Assembly (NCBI RefSeq): GCF_000746825.1
Contig: NZ_JQIV01000006.1
Coordinates: forward strand, 2,470,501 to 2,534,500
Origin: Carnobacterium inhibens subsp. inhibens DSM 13024
GTDB taxonomy: Bacteria; Bacillota; Bacilli; Lactobacillales; Carnobacteriaceae
Direction: 5' to 3'
DNA: 64,000 nt
The notes under the pieces are model-generated. The model saw only the letters and a list, made by a program, of their open reading frames with translations. It did no database searches and was not told the origin of the DNA. Both the position numbers and the translations under genes were made by a program. Below, in pieces: positions 36,791 through 43,322 of the stretch; position 1 is the stretch's first letter, and each line of letters opens with the position of its first letter.

Positions 36791-37468
36791 TTAATCGTAA
36801 TTAATAATTGAAACTATAACTTTTCCTAATATATTTAAATTATCTGCACTTTCGTAACTTATCACAACATCTGAAAAGCTATCATCAGAAGAATCAGGTC
36901 TAAATATAATTCGTTTGTTTTTCTCGTCATTAAGATATCTTTTCATAGAAAATTCGCCATTATCTGAAAAAACTACTATATCGTTCTTCTTTAGGTTATT
37001 AACTTCCCATTTTTTGACACCTATCATTGAATCATGTGGAATAACATTATTCATAGAATCCCCATTTACTTTCATAATCAATATATCGCTATGACCTGCG
37101 TACCCATTCATAATTACGTCTGGTAATTCTATATCTTTTAAGTCATCTTCAAATACAGCTTCTATTGTACTTGGTAAACCTGCCGCAATAGAGCCATTAA
37201 ACAGCTTATATGTTCTTGATGGAATTTTGTTTAAAGTGCTTATAAATTCGATATCTTTATAAGTGGTATCAATATCGCTTTTACCTACACCAAAATAGTC
37301 AGCAATTTTTTGTAAAACTGCATGTGATGGTTTTGATCTTAAATTAATATAATCACTCATTGTAGACGGACTAATTCCTATTTGTTCAGATAGTTCTTTT
37401 TGAGATATATCATTTTCGTTTATAAGTCTTTTTATGTTACTAGCAATAATTTTTTTTTGATTGTTCAT
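36791..37468 (-). CDS. CI-like repressor with LexA-type self-cleavage domain
   Basis: A 225-residue repressor. An HTH_3 DNA-binding domain (about 8-62, ISQKELSEQIGISPSTMSDYI shortened: SQKELSEQIG, SPSTMSDY) precedes an S24 peptidase domain. The Ala96-Gly97 cleavage site (SIAAGLP), the catalytic Ser138 (NGDSMNNVI) and Lys176 (FSMKRYL) are in place, so RecA-stimulated self-cleavage and SOS induction are expected. AGGAGG precedes the ATG. It faces cro across the switch region and likely binds the TACG-N7-CGTA sites there. Confidence 0.93.
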   Translation of the reverse strand: MNNQKKIIASNIKRLINENDISQKELSEQIGISPSTMSDYINLRSKPSHAVLQKIADYFGVGKSDIDTTYKDIEFISTLNKIPSRTYKLFNGSIAAGLPSTIEAVFEDDLKDIELPDVIMNGYAGHSDILIMKVNGDSMNNVIPHDSMIGVKKWEVNNLKKNDIVVFSDNGEFSMKRYLNDEKNKRIIFRPDSSDDSFSDVVISYESADNLNILGKVIVSIINYD

Positions 37469-37490
37469 TATTATCCTCCTATAAAACCGT

Positions 37491-37503
37491 TACCTGTTAG
37501 GTA
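37491..37503. promoter_or_regulatory. Palindrome in the cI leader
   Basis: TACCT-GTT-AGGTA, a perfect inverted repeat inside the untranslated leader of cI, different from the TACG-N7-CGTA operators. Confidence 0.4.
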
Positions 37504-37510
37504 TATATAG

Positions 37511-37539
37511 ATTATAGTATGTATTTTTCGTAATGTAAA
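37511..37539 (-). promoter_or_regulatory. Leftward promoter for cI
   Basis: On the minus strand TTTACA (37539-37534), a 17-base spacer and TATAAT (37516-37511). The first operator fills the spacer. Confidence 0.85.
37518..37532. promoter_or_regulatory. Switch operator 1 (cI promoter)
   Basis: TATGTATTTTTCGTA, one base off the TACG-N7-CGTA pattern, lying entirely between -35 and -10 of the cI promoter. Confidence 0.75.
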
Positions 37540-37557
37540 TGGTTTTGATTAAAATAT

Positions 37558-37572
37558 TACGACAATTTCGTA
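37558..37572. promoter_or_regulatory. Switch operator 2 (middle)
   Basis: TACGACAATTTCGTA, centred 40 bases from operator 1 and 30 bases from operator 3, outside both core promoters. Confidence 0.8.
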
Positions 37573-37580
37573 TATAATTG

Positions 37581-37609
37581 TTGACTATACGTTATTTTCG
37601 TATTAAAAT
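37581..37609 (+). promoter_or_regulatory. Rightward early promoter (cro)
   Basis: TTGACT (37581-37586), 17-base spacer, TAAAAT (37604-37609). The third operator fills the spacer, mirroring the cI promoter. Confidence 0.85.
37588..37602. promoter_or_regulatory. Switch operator 3 (cro promoter)
   Basis: TACGTTATTTTCGTA lies wholly within the spacer of the rightward promoter. Confidence 0.85.
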
Positions 37610-37635
37610 GTTTTATATAGAGAGGAGGTACCAAA

Positions 37636-37905
37636 ATGAAAAAACAAAAAACTTTAAAGGAACTGCGAGAACAATATGGTATTTCTCAAAGTAAGCTAGC
37701 AGAAGCCTTTGAAGTATCGTCTAGTACTATATATAATCATGAAAAAGATTCTTCTAAGATTTCTGATTCTCTATTAAAAAAATATATGTACACATTTGAT
37801 ATTAAATATGATGATATTTTTTTAGGAAACAAATACGATATTTTCGTATTTGAAAATAAAAATAAATCTACTGTTTTTGAAAGAGCAAAAGATTTAACAC
37901 CTTAG
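37636..37905 (+). CDS. Cro-like HTH repressor
   Basis: An 89-residue XRE-type protein with a helix-turn-helix at about 14-40 (YGISQSKLAEAFEVSSSTIY), the usual size and place of Cro. It should compete with CI for the switch operators and favour lytic growth. GAGAGGAGG precedes the ATG. Its own coding sequence contains a fourth operator near the 3' end. The C-terminal part after residue 65 is not recognisable. Confidence 0.85.
   Translation: MKKQKTLKELREQYGISQSKLAEAFEVSSSTIYNHEKDSSKISDSLLKKYMYTFDIKYDDIFLGNKYDIFVFENKNKSTVFERAKDLTP
37834..37848. promoter_or_regulatory. Switch operator 4, inside cro
   Basis: TACGATATTTTCGTA differs from operator 3 at a single base although it must also encode part of Cro. 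It is 246 bases from operator 3, centre to centre. Confidence 0.7.
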
Positions 37906-37929
37906 ATTGAAAGTGAGGAGGAAAAAGTC

Positions 37930-38658
37930 ATGACTGAATTACAAGTTTTTAATTTCGAATCTAGTGAAGTCAGAACTCAATTTATTGATGATGAACCTTG
38001 GTTTGTTGCAAAGGATGTTTGCGATATTTTAGAAATTTCAAATAACCGTGACGCTGTTAGCAGACTAGATGATGATGAAAAAGCTACTGTCGGTTTAACC
38101 GACGGCAGCCAAATTAGAAATTATTCCATCGTTAATGAATTTGGTTTATATAACTTAGTATTATCTAGCCGAAAACCAGAAGTGAAAGTTTTTAAACGTT
38201 GGATTACGCATGATGTAATACCTGCTATTAGAAAGACTGGTGGCTATCAAGTTAAAAGTGATCCCTGGGATGCATTGAGCTTAATGTTCGAAGCGTCTAA
38301 ACAAACTAAAGAAGAAGTTGATGAGGTGAAAACTAGAGTCGTCAATCTAGAAGAGAACGTATCAATTGATCCAGGTAAGTATAGCTACATTGGTAAATGT
38401 ATTTCTCAAAAAGTTAGACAGATTGGTAAAGAAAGACAATGGTCCATGAATAAAAAACAAATCGCTTTGTTATACAAGGATATTAATAAAGCAGTAGCTG
38501 AGGTTTCAGGAGTAAGAACTAGATCCCAATTAAGAGAAAAGCACTTTGATAAAGTAATGGACTTAATTGATGATTGGGAACCTTCAATTGCTACCAGAAT
38601 GTTGGTACATGCTTTAGAAGATATAGAAGTATTTCCGAAGAACGAGGAGGAATATTGA
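37930..38658 (+). CDS. Phage antirepressor (BRO-N domain)
   Basis: A 242-residue protein. The N-terminal BRO domain (about 1-110: EPWFVAKDVCDILEISN, LDDDEKATV, NEFGLYNLVLSSRKPEVKVF) is followed by a C-terminal ORF6C-like region (about 125-235). Such antirepressors oppose phage repressors or modulate host functions. GAGGAGG precedes the ATG. Its stop overlaps the start of the next small gene. Confidence 0.88.
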   Translation: MTELQVFNFESSEVRTQFIDDEPWFVAKDVCDILEISNNRDAVSRLDDDEKATVGLTDGSQIRNYSIVNEFGLYNLVLSSRKPEVKVFKRWITHDVIPAIRKTGGYQVKSDPWDALSLMFEASKQTKEEVDEVKTRVVNLEENVSIDPGKYSYIGKCISQKVRQIGKERQWSMNKKQIALLYKDINKAVAEVSGVRTRSQLREKHFDKVMDLIDDWEPSIATRMLVHALEDIEVFPKNEEEY

Positions 38659-38807
38659 TGAATAAATTATTTAAAACAGTAATTACCCTCACAGCTATTG
38701 GAGTAGCCGTGAAGGTCGTTAGAAATATACCGAATAAAATTGACAGAGGAACTCTATCCGGTAAAAAAATGAATTTAATTAATAGTAATCGTGGAAATCT
38801 CTCTTAG
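38658..38807 (+). CDS. Small hydrophobic phage protein, 49 residues
   Basis: Starts at an ATG that overlaps the antirepressor stop (TGATG), with GAGGAGG at 38644-38650. The N-terminal half (KTVITLTAIGVAVKVV) could be one membrane helix; the rest is basic and polar. Family not recognised. Its last 29 bases overlap the 3' end of the opposite-strand gene. Confidence 0.65.
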   Translation: MNKLFKTVITLTAIGVAVKVVRNIPNKIDRGTLSGKKMNLINSNRGNLS

Positions 38808-39033
38808 GACTTGAAAGATCAGATTTGTAATAACCGCTAGGCTGCATTACTAAATCAAAATTAGTGTCCATATTCTCAAAACCATTAGGAGTTGTTGTGT
38901 AAACAAAAATAACTCCGTTATCAAAAGTAGCTCTAATGACGGTATTACCATTATTTTTTAATCGTTTTTCCTTTTTGATTAAAGTTGCATCTTGACCATC
39001 GTAGTTGAATGTTCCGATATTCATATTCGCCAA
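38779..39033 (-). CDS. Hypothetical protein on the opposite strand of the early region
   Basis: An 84-residue protein, rich in aromatic and polar residues (GTFNYDGQDATL, NGVIFVYTTTPNGF), small beta-sheet in character; family unknown. It starts with TTG nine bases after AAGGAGG; an ATG three codons on is too far from that site. It points left inside a rightward operon, so it needs its own promoter and may be expressed in the lysogen. A hairpin can cover part of its ribosome binding site. Confidence 0.65.
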   Translation of the reverse strand: MANMNIGTFNYDGQDATLIKKEKRLKNNGNTVIRATFDNGVIFVYTTTPNGFENMDTNFDLVMQPSGYYKSDLSSPKRDFHDYY

Positions 39034-39045
39034 ATTTTATCACCT

Positions 39046-39083
39046 CCTTATCAATTATTTCAGCAGGCCACTTGCTGATAAGG
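39046..39083 (-). promoter_or_regulatory. Hairpin able to mask the ribosome binding site of the reversed gene
   Basis: In the leftward mRNA, CCTTATCA (39083-39076) can pair with TGATAAGG (39053-39046), whose AAGG is part of the AAGGAGG site. An alternative inner hairpin, TCAGCA/TGCTGA, shares bases with it, so two folds exclude each other. Confidence 0.5.
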
Positions 39084-39135
39084 ATATTATCTCACTAATA
39101 AATAACAATTGGAATAGAAAAAGGAGGGCTGAATA

Positions 39136-39408
39136 ATGTCAATCCAACTTCAATTATCGGACGACTTAATTGTAACGAATAAATCCCAATTACGAGAATT
39201 AATGCAAGAAATGCAAATAGAAATTATCAAACAGTATGATGCGGAAAGCCCAGCAATGACTATGAAGGAAGCTTCCAAATACATTGGAGTAAGCGAGCCT
39301 ACTATCAAAGATATGTTAGACAACAAAGAGATACCAGGTGTTAATGTAGGCCGTATTTACCGTTTTAACCGTTATGAATTAGATAAATGGTTAGCAGGAA
39401 AGAATTAG
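39136..39408 (+). CDS. Excisionase-like HTH DNA-binding protein
   Basis: A 90-residue protein whose C-terminal half is a winged helix of the excisionase/HTH_17 type (MTMKEASKYIGVSEPTIKDM, then VGRIYRFNRYELDKW). This group includes phage and transposon excisionases and regulators. The N-terminal 40 residues look like a short coiled helix. AAAGGAGG precedes the ATG. It may be the Xis partner of the integrase, or an early regulator. Confidence 0.75.
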   Translation: MSIQLQLSDDLIVTNKSQLRELMQEMQIEIIKQYDAESPAMTMKEASKYIGVSEPTIKDMLDNKEIPGVNVGRIYRFNRYELDKWLAGKN

Positions 39409-39420
39409 GAGGAATTTTAT

Positions 39421-39576
39421 ATGTCGTTAGAAACAGTAAAAAAATTAATCTTAGTTTCAAATATGTATTTCTTCGGTACAAGAAAAGTAGGACCTGGTTA
39501 TGCATTTTGGTATGGATTGTTGTTTGGAGCATTCGTAATAAGTTTTATAACACTATTACTAGCTTGGATATTTTAA
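39421..39576 (+). CDS. Small membrane protein, 51 residues
   Basis: An ATG 12 bases after the previous stop, preceded by AGGAGG, opens 51 codons. The C-terminal half (WYGLLFGAFVISFITLLLAW) is one clear membrane segment; a glycine-rich turn precedes it. No family is recognised. The good ribosome binding site and tight spacing support a real gene. Confidence 0.65.
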   Translation: MSLETVKKLILVSNMYFFGTRKVGPGYAFWYGLLFGAFVISFITLLLAWIF

Positions 39577-39580
39577 CTAT

Positions 39581-39615
39581 AAAAAAAGCCTAACAAATTG
39601 GCATATTTGCTAGGC
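39581..39615 (-). terminator. Hairpin that terminates leftward transcription
   Basis: GCCTAACAAAT pairs with ATTTGCTAGGC with one mismatch. The run of seven A on its left is a T run on the minus strand only, so it would stop leftward, not rightward, transcripts. Confidence 0.6.
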
Positions 39616-39694
39616 GAGATAAAAAGATTTATTTAATAACATTACAAACATTTTATCATTAATGGTCAAAAAATGAAAGAGACGGTGTATTGAA

Positions 39695-40639
39695 ATGGGA
39701 GACAAAATAAAAATTGAAGGAGTTCTATCAAAAGGGTACGGGATCATCCCAAAACTTGTTATGAAGGATAGCGACTTAACAATTGAAGCCAAAGCTATAT
39801 ACGCTTATATAAGCTCTTATGCAGGTAGCGGAAATTCAGCATTTCCAAGTGTTAGTCTAATTTGTTCAGATTTAGATATTAGCGAGAACAGATTCCATAA
39901 ACACAAGAAAGTTTTAGTAGAAAAAGGATACATTGAAGTGAATAGAGAACGCACTAGTAAAGGCTCTTGGGGCAGTAATGTATACACAATAAACAGCGTT
40001 ATTAATTATCAACCATCCCTTCAAAATGACGTGATGGACGAACCAACACATCAAAACCCATGCATGGATAAACCAACGTTGGATAACCCATGCTTGGAAA
40101 ATGAAGTCACTAATAATAACAGTTTTACTAATAACAGTTCTATTAATAACAGTTCTATAAAACAACAACAACCGGCTTCAGATAATCAACCAAATTTCAT
40201 AACTACTTGGAAAGAAAATGGATTTGGCGATATAACCCAAGACCATATAAAAGAACTAGGAGAATGGATTGCTAAATTTGATGATAACGATTCGATTATT
40301 ATCAAAGCAATTAAAGTTGCTAATGATTTAGGAACAGACAAAAGAAATATGGCTTACTTAAGAACTATTTTGAAAGACTGGAAAAATAGAGGTTTTAAAG
40401 TTGGTGAAGACTTTGATGCAGCTGAAAAGAAACGGAAGTCAGAAAAACAAGCTAAGAAGTCAGCCCCTAGAAATAACTTCAATAAAGGTACTGTACGAAA
40501 AGAAACTATTCCAGAACACATTATGAATCCTGATGTAAAAGAAACTCCAATGAGTGAAGAAGATAAACAAGAATTCATGGAACGTTTGAAGAAAATTCAA
40601 AGCTTTCAAGGCAACGATCAAGAAAGAGCCCAGGCATGA
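39695..40639 (+). CDS. Phage replication protein (HTH plus DnaD-like domain)
   Basis: A 314-residue replication initiator type. The N-terminal winged helix (about 1-105, LSKGYGIIPKLVMKDSDLTIEAKAIYAYISSY shortened: YGIIPKLVMKD, LTIEAKAIYAY) is joined by an Asn- and Gln-rich linker (about 130-160) to a DnaD-like domain (about 165-230, WIAKFDDNDSIIIKAIKVA). It would bind the phage origin and load host helicase. The linker is encoded by 15-bp repeats that may be the origin. Its stop overlaps the next start (ATGA). Confidence 0.82.
   Translation: MGDKIKIEGVLSKGYGIIPKLVMKDSDLTIEAKAIYAYISSYAGSGNSAFPSVSLICSDLDISENRFHKHKKVLVEKGYIEVNRERTSKGSWGSNVYTINSVINYQPSLQNDVMDEPTHQNPCMDKPTLDNPCLENEVTNNNSFTNNSSINNSSIKQQQPASDNQPNFITTWKENGFGDITQDHIKELGEWIAKFDDNDSIIIKAIKVANDLGTDKRNMAYLRTILKDWKNRGFKVGEDFDAAEKKRKSEKQAKKSAPRNNFNKGTVRKETIPEHIMNPDVKETPMSEEDKQEFMERLKKIQSFQGNDQERAQA
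40115..40154 (+). repeat. Three 15-bp iteron-like repeats within the replication gene
   Basis: AATAACAGTT at 40115-40124, 40130-40139 and 40145-40154, exactly 15 bases apart. Just upstream (about 40056-40097) AACCCATGC occurs twice. Repeats in this position often form the phage replication origin. Confidence 0.6.
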
Positions 40640-40752
40640 AATATGTTTATATCTGTTTCCTAGATGGGTCAGTCTATCGCTTCACTAAAAGACTTGATGA
40701 TGGTTATCGAATTCAACAAAATTTAATCTTTATAAGGGTGGAAAACAAATGA
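40636..40752 (+). CDS. Small phage protein, 38 residues
   Basis: A short frame whose ATG overlaps the replication gene stop and whose stop overlaps the recU-like start, both by ATGA. It starts MKYVYICFLDGSVYRF and is soluble. No family is recognised. Its own ribosome binding site is weak, so it would rely on coupling; it also carries the AAGGGTGG site used by the next gene. Confidence 0.5.
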   Translation: MKYVYICFLDGSVYRFTKRLDDGYRIQQNLIFIRVENK

Positions 40753-41372
40753 GTATAGATAAATATAATGCAAAACATTATCCGGATCCAACAGCTTATG
40801 CTGCTTTAAAAAATACCAAGAGTTCTAATAGTAATAACAGTCTTAAGAGTCCTAAAAGAGTGGCTCAAGGGAGAAAAGCAAAAGCAACAGGTGCAGCATT
40901 TGAAACATATATTGATGCAACACTAGAGCACTACAAGAGAGTTGGTGTAGCTGATATACAAAAGACTCCAGAACCAATGAAACCTTTAAAATCAATGCCA
41001 AGTCAACCAGGGAAATTTATCGCAGTCTTTATAAAACAAGCGCAAGCAGATTATAAAGGCATACTGATGGGCGGTAAATCAGTCATGTTTGAAGCAAAAC
41101 ACACTAACACCGAAACAATGCCTTATGGTCGGTTATCTACAGAACAAATTAATAACTTAAGAAGCTATGACAAGTTCGGAGCTGTTTGCTTTATCCTTGT
41201 AAGTTTTAATTTTAAAAACTTCTACCGTATACCTTGGGTCAACTGGAGAGACATGAAAGAACTTTATGGACGTAAACATTTAAAAGAAAGTGACATTCAA
41301 GAATTTAGAGTGAAGTTTGAAAGTGGCATCATCAATTTTCTTTATAAATCTAACAAGAATGAATTGAAGTAA
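40749..41372 (+). CDS. Phage RecU-like Holliday junction resolvase
   Basis: A 207-residue protein of the RecU type. The PD-(D/E)xK core is seen as QADYKGILMGGKSVMFEAKH (Asp, then Glu-x-Lys, about 97-116), and GRKAKATGAAFETYI matches the RecU N-terminal region. It resolves four-way junctions during phage DNA recombination and replication. AAGGGTGG precedes the ATG. It lies directly after the replication gene. Confidence 0.85.
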   Translation: MSIDKYNAKHYPDPTAYAALKNTKSSNSNNSLKSPKRVAQGRKAKATGAAFETYIDATLEHYKRVGVADIQKTPEPMKPLKSMPSQPGKFIAVFIKQAQADYKGILMGGKSVMFEAKHTNTETMPYGRLSTEQINNLRSYDKFGAVCFILVSFNFKNFYRIPWVNWRDMKELYGRKHLKESDIQEFRVKFESGIINFLYKSNKNELK

Positions 41373-41398
41373 ATACTAACTTAAGAGGAGCTAGTCAG

Positions 41399-41602
41399 AT
41401 GGTACTTAAACAGAAAGAAATGAAGGAAACACTGGAAGACCACTTAATACTTAATGCTTATACTCCAGTAACATCTTATCCAATTGAAGATGAACTTCAA
41501 ATGGATGCTAAAAATGAATTTGGTTCAATGAATTATTTCCGTATCACACCAAAAGGCGATATTAAGATATACAAACGTGCAAAATGGACCACCATTAATT
41601 GA
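41399..41602 (+). CDS. Hypothetical early phage protein, 67 residues
   Basis: Starts at ATG behind GAGGAG. Soluble and charged (KEMKETLEDHLILNAYTPV, then YFRITPKGDIKIYKRAKW). No family recognised. It begins 26 bases after recU and is followed by another small gene after 18 bases, so it belongs to the early operon. Confidence 0.6.
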   Translation: MVLKQKEMKETLEDHLILNAYTPVTSYPIEDELQMDAKNEFGSMNYFRITPKGDIKIYKRAKWTTIN

Positions 41603-41620
41603 TGACTAGGAGGAATTATT

Positions 41621-41803
41621 GTGAAAGAAATATTTGTTTTTGCAAAGGTAAAGGGTGGTAAACAGTTTATTGGAATGTTCGGCGATATGGAAAGTCTTCA
41701 TGATGAAGTAGATGAGACCCTTGCAACAAAGAATAGATTGGATTTAGCAAACGATGTTTATTTCTTATCAAACGGAGTTGAATACAAATTATTTGTTTTA
41801 TAG
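41621..41803 (+). CDS. Hypothetical early phage protein, 60 residues
   Basis: Starts with GTG behind AGGAGG. The sequence (MKEIFVFAKVKGGKQFIGMF and an ending VYFLSNGVEYKLFVL) suggests a small mixed alpha/beta fold. No family recognised. Tight spacing to both neighbours supports it as part of the early operon. Confidence 0.6.
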   Translation: MKEIFVFAKVKGGKQFIGMFGDMESLHDEVDETLATKNRLDLANDVYFLSNGVEYKLFVL

Positions 41804-41814
41804 GAGGCTCGAAA

Positions 41815-42036
41815 ATGTGGAACACAATTGATAAGTTCTTAAAACTAAAAAATATGAATCAAGAGCAGTTAGCTAATTTAATGGGTGTACGCTCTAGCTC
41901 TTTAAGTGATCTAAAGCATGGACGGATTATTAACCCTAGTTTTGAATTGATGTGCAAGATTGTAGATGGTCTTGGAATAACTTTAGATGAATTTAGAAAT
42001 GAATTGAACCAAAGTAAATCAAAAAGCGGTGAATAG
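41815..42036 (+). CDS. XRE-family HTH regulator
   Basis: A 73-residue one-domain DNA-binding protein; the helix-turn-helix is MNQEQLANLMGVRSSSLSDL (about 14-33). It is distinct from cro and may tune early or middle gene expression. AGGAGG precedes the ATG. Its stop abuts the next gene. Confidence 0.82.
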   Translation: MWNTIDKFLKLKNMNQEQLANLMGVRSSSLSDLKHGRIINPSFELMCKIVDGLGITLDEFRNELNQSKSKSGE

Positions 42037-42038
42037 TG

Positions 42039-42224
42039 ATGAAGCTGAAACAATATGCTGTTTATAAAGGTGAAGATCTAATAGCTATGGGTACTGCCAC
42101 TGAAAGTGGAAAGCAGTTGGGCGTAGTAGCACAAACAATCTATGCATACGCTACAAGAGGTCGAGAAAATAAAATTAAAGGAAATATAAGAATAGCAATC
42201 GAATTGGAGGAAGACGATGAGTAG
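42039..42224 (+). CDS. Hypothetical early phage protein, 61 residues
   Basis: Starts MKLKQYAVYKGEDLIAMGTA; the following residues GKQLGVVAQTIYAYATRGRE read like a small helix-turn-helix, so DNA binding is possible. An in-frame GTG directly before the ATG could also serve. GGTGA upstream acts as the binding site. It overlaps the next gene by eight bases. Confidence 0.6.
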   Translation: MKLKQYAVYKGEDLIAMGTATESGKQLGVVAQTIYAYATRGRENKIKGNIRIAIELEEDDE

Positions 42225-42429
42225 AGCAGTTAAATATATACAACCTGTTTACCTTCCAAAATGTGACTTTTGTAATAGTAATATAGTGTCGCCTGAAGAA
42301 TATTACTTTGTTTCTCTAGAAGGACACGACCAAACAGATGTCAGAATAGTTCATAGAGATTGCTATTCTCGTAATCAGACACATTGGGCAAGAGAAAAAT
42401 TTGAAAATGGAATGGATGATAACAAATGA
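42217..42429 (+). CDS. Small zinc-ribbon phage protein
   Basis: A 70-residue protein with CDFCNSNIV near the N-terminus and HRDCYSRNQTHW later, a likely four-ligand zinc site. GGAGGAAG precedes the ATG inside the upstream gene. Four-base overlap with the next gene (ATGA). No family is named with confidence. Confidence 0.65.
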   Translation: MSRAVKYIQPVYLPKCDFCNSNIVSPEEYYFVSLEGHDQTDVRIVHRDCYSRNQTHWAREKFENGMDDNK

Positions 42430-42611
42430 CAGCAATGGATGAATTAGCATCAATTTCCCATTTATTACCTTTACCAGTATTAGAAGATGTCAATCAAAGA
42501 TGTGGCGATTGGTTGGCAACTGGTGGGAAAGAGGATGATCCGTATATACATCAACAATTGAGTTTTGCTAATCGATTCGTAAAAAAGCAGAAGGAAGTGA
42601 GCCACAAATGA
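42426..42611 (+). CDS. Small phage protein, DUF6877-like
   Basis: A 61-residue protein (ISHLLPLPVLEDVNQRCGDW, then GGKEDDPYIHQQLSFANRF). The pattern of a VLEDV helix and a GGK-DDPYI segment recalls the DUF6877 group of Firmicutes phage proteins; the name is from memory. Coupled to both neighbours by ATGA overlaps. Function unknown. Confidence 0.6.
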   Translation: MTAMDELASISHLLPLPVLEDVNQRCGDWLATGGKEDDPYIHQQLSFANRFVKKQKEVSHK

Positions 42612-42832
42612 GTAAGGACAAAACAACCATCATTCTTGATGCTAGAAAGTTTAGCTGGTTAGAATCAGATTTAGTCCTCTTCCGGAAAATGTGGGAGCAA
42701 GGTAAGAGCGTAAATCTTATGTCTAAACGTTTTAAATGTAAAGAAATTGATATCGCAATGCTGGTATTAGATCAAGCGGAAAGAAAGTTGATTAAATCAA
42801 GACCTTTAGGAATAAAAGGAGGTTTAGTTTAG
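42608..42832 (+). CDS. Hypothetical early phage protein, 74 residues
   Basis: Begins with an ATGA overlap on the previous gene. Residues LFRKMWEQGKSVNLMSKRFK and KEIDIAMLVLDQAER suggest a helix-turn-helix-like fold such as those that recognise DNA. No family is recognised. The end carries GGAGG for the next gene. Confidence 0.6.
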   Translation: MSKDKTTIILDARKFSWLESDLVLFRKMWEQGKSVNLMSKRFKCKEIDIAMLVLDQAERKLIKSRPLGIKGGLV

Positions 42833-42833
42833 A

Positions 42834-43154
42834 TTGAATGATCCTGAAATTTTCCAAAAAGTAAAATGTGGAGTTTGTAAGAAAAAAGTATCAACACGGT
42901 TATGTGATTTTGTCATTCAATATAAAAGGCCCATTTTATTTAGCAATTACGAAGATTTTACGGAGCAACAGTTGCATGGGACTTGTGATATGCCTTTATG
43001 TGAAGGTTGCACTATTAAAAACAATGATATTTACGATTTTTGTCCGCATCATGCAGCATTATTTAAAGAAATACAACCAACACCAGAAATGCAACGTTCC
43101 ATTAATGAATATATTTCTGATGTATTAAGAAAAGATTTTGAGGGGGTCAAATAA
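42834..43154 (+). CDS. Small cysteine-rich zinc-binding phage protein
   Basis: A 106-residue protein starting with TTG behind AAAGGAGG. Cysteine and histidine pairs CGVCKKK, CDMPLCEGC and CPHH suggest two zinc sites; the last resembles treble-clef endings of HNH-type folds, but no catalytic HNH is seen. Function unknown. It is in the run of small early genes. Confidence 0.65.
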   Translation: MNDPEIFQKVKCGVCKKKVSTRLCDFVIQYKRPILFSNYEDFTEQQLHGTCDMPLCEGCTIKNNDIYDFCPHHAALFKEIQPTPEMQRSINEYISDVLRKDFEGVK

Positions 43155-43322
43155 ATGGAATTTGTACATTTTACTGGAGAAGAAACAGAAAAAGAATTTT
43201 TAGAAAAATGTTTGAAACAATGGGAGATTTCTATTGAACAAGATCCAGTCAGAGGTTTAATGCAATTAGGATCTATGTTTGCAGAAGTAAGACACAGAGT
43301 TGCTGAATTGGAGGACAACTAA
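43155..43322 (+). CDS. Hypothetical early phage protein, 55 residues
   Basis: ATG at 43155 follows GAGGGGG (43140-43146) and runs 55 codons to TAA at 43320-43322, abutting the MazG start. The product (starting MEFVHFTGEETEKEFLEKCL) is acidic and helical. No family is recognised. Good ribosome binding site and seamless spacing support it. Confidence 0.65.
   Translation: MEFVHFTGEETEKEFLEKCLKQWEISIEQDPVRGLMQLGSMFAEVRHRVAELEDN

Noticed and set aside
40115-40154. CRISPR-like repeat
   Set aside because: Only three short units with five-base gaps inside a coding frame.
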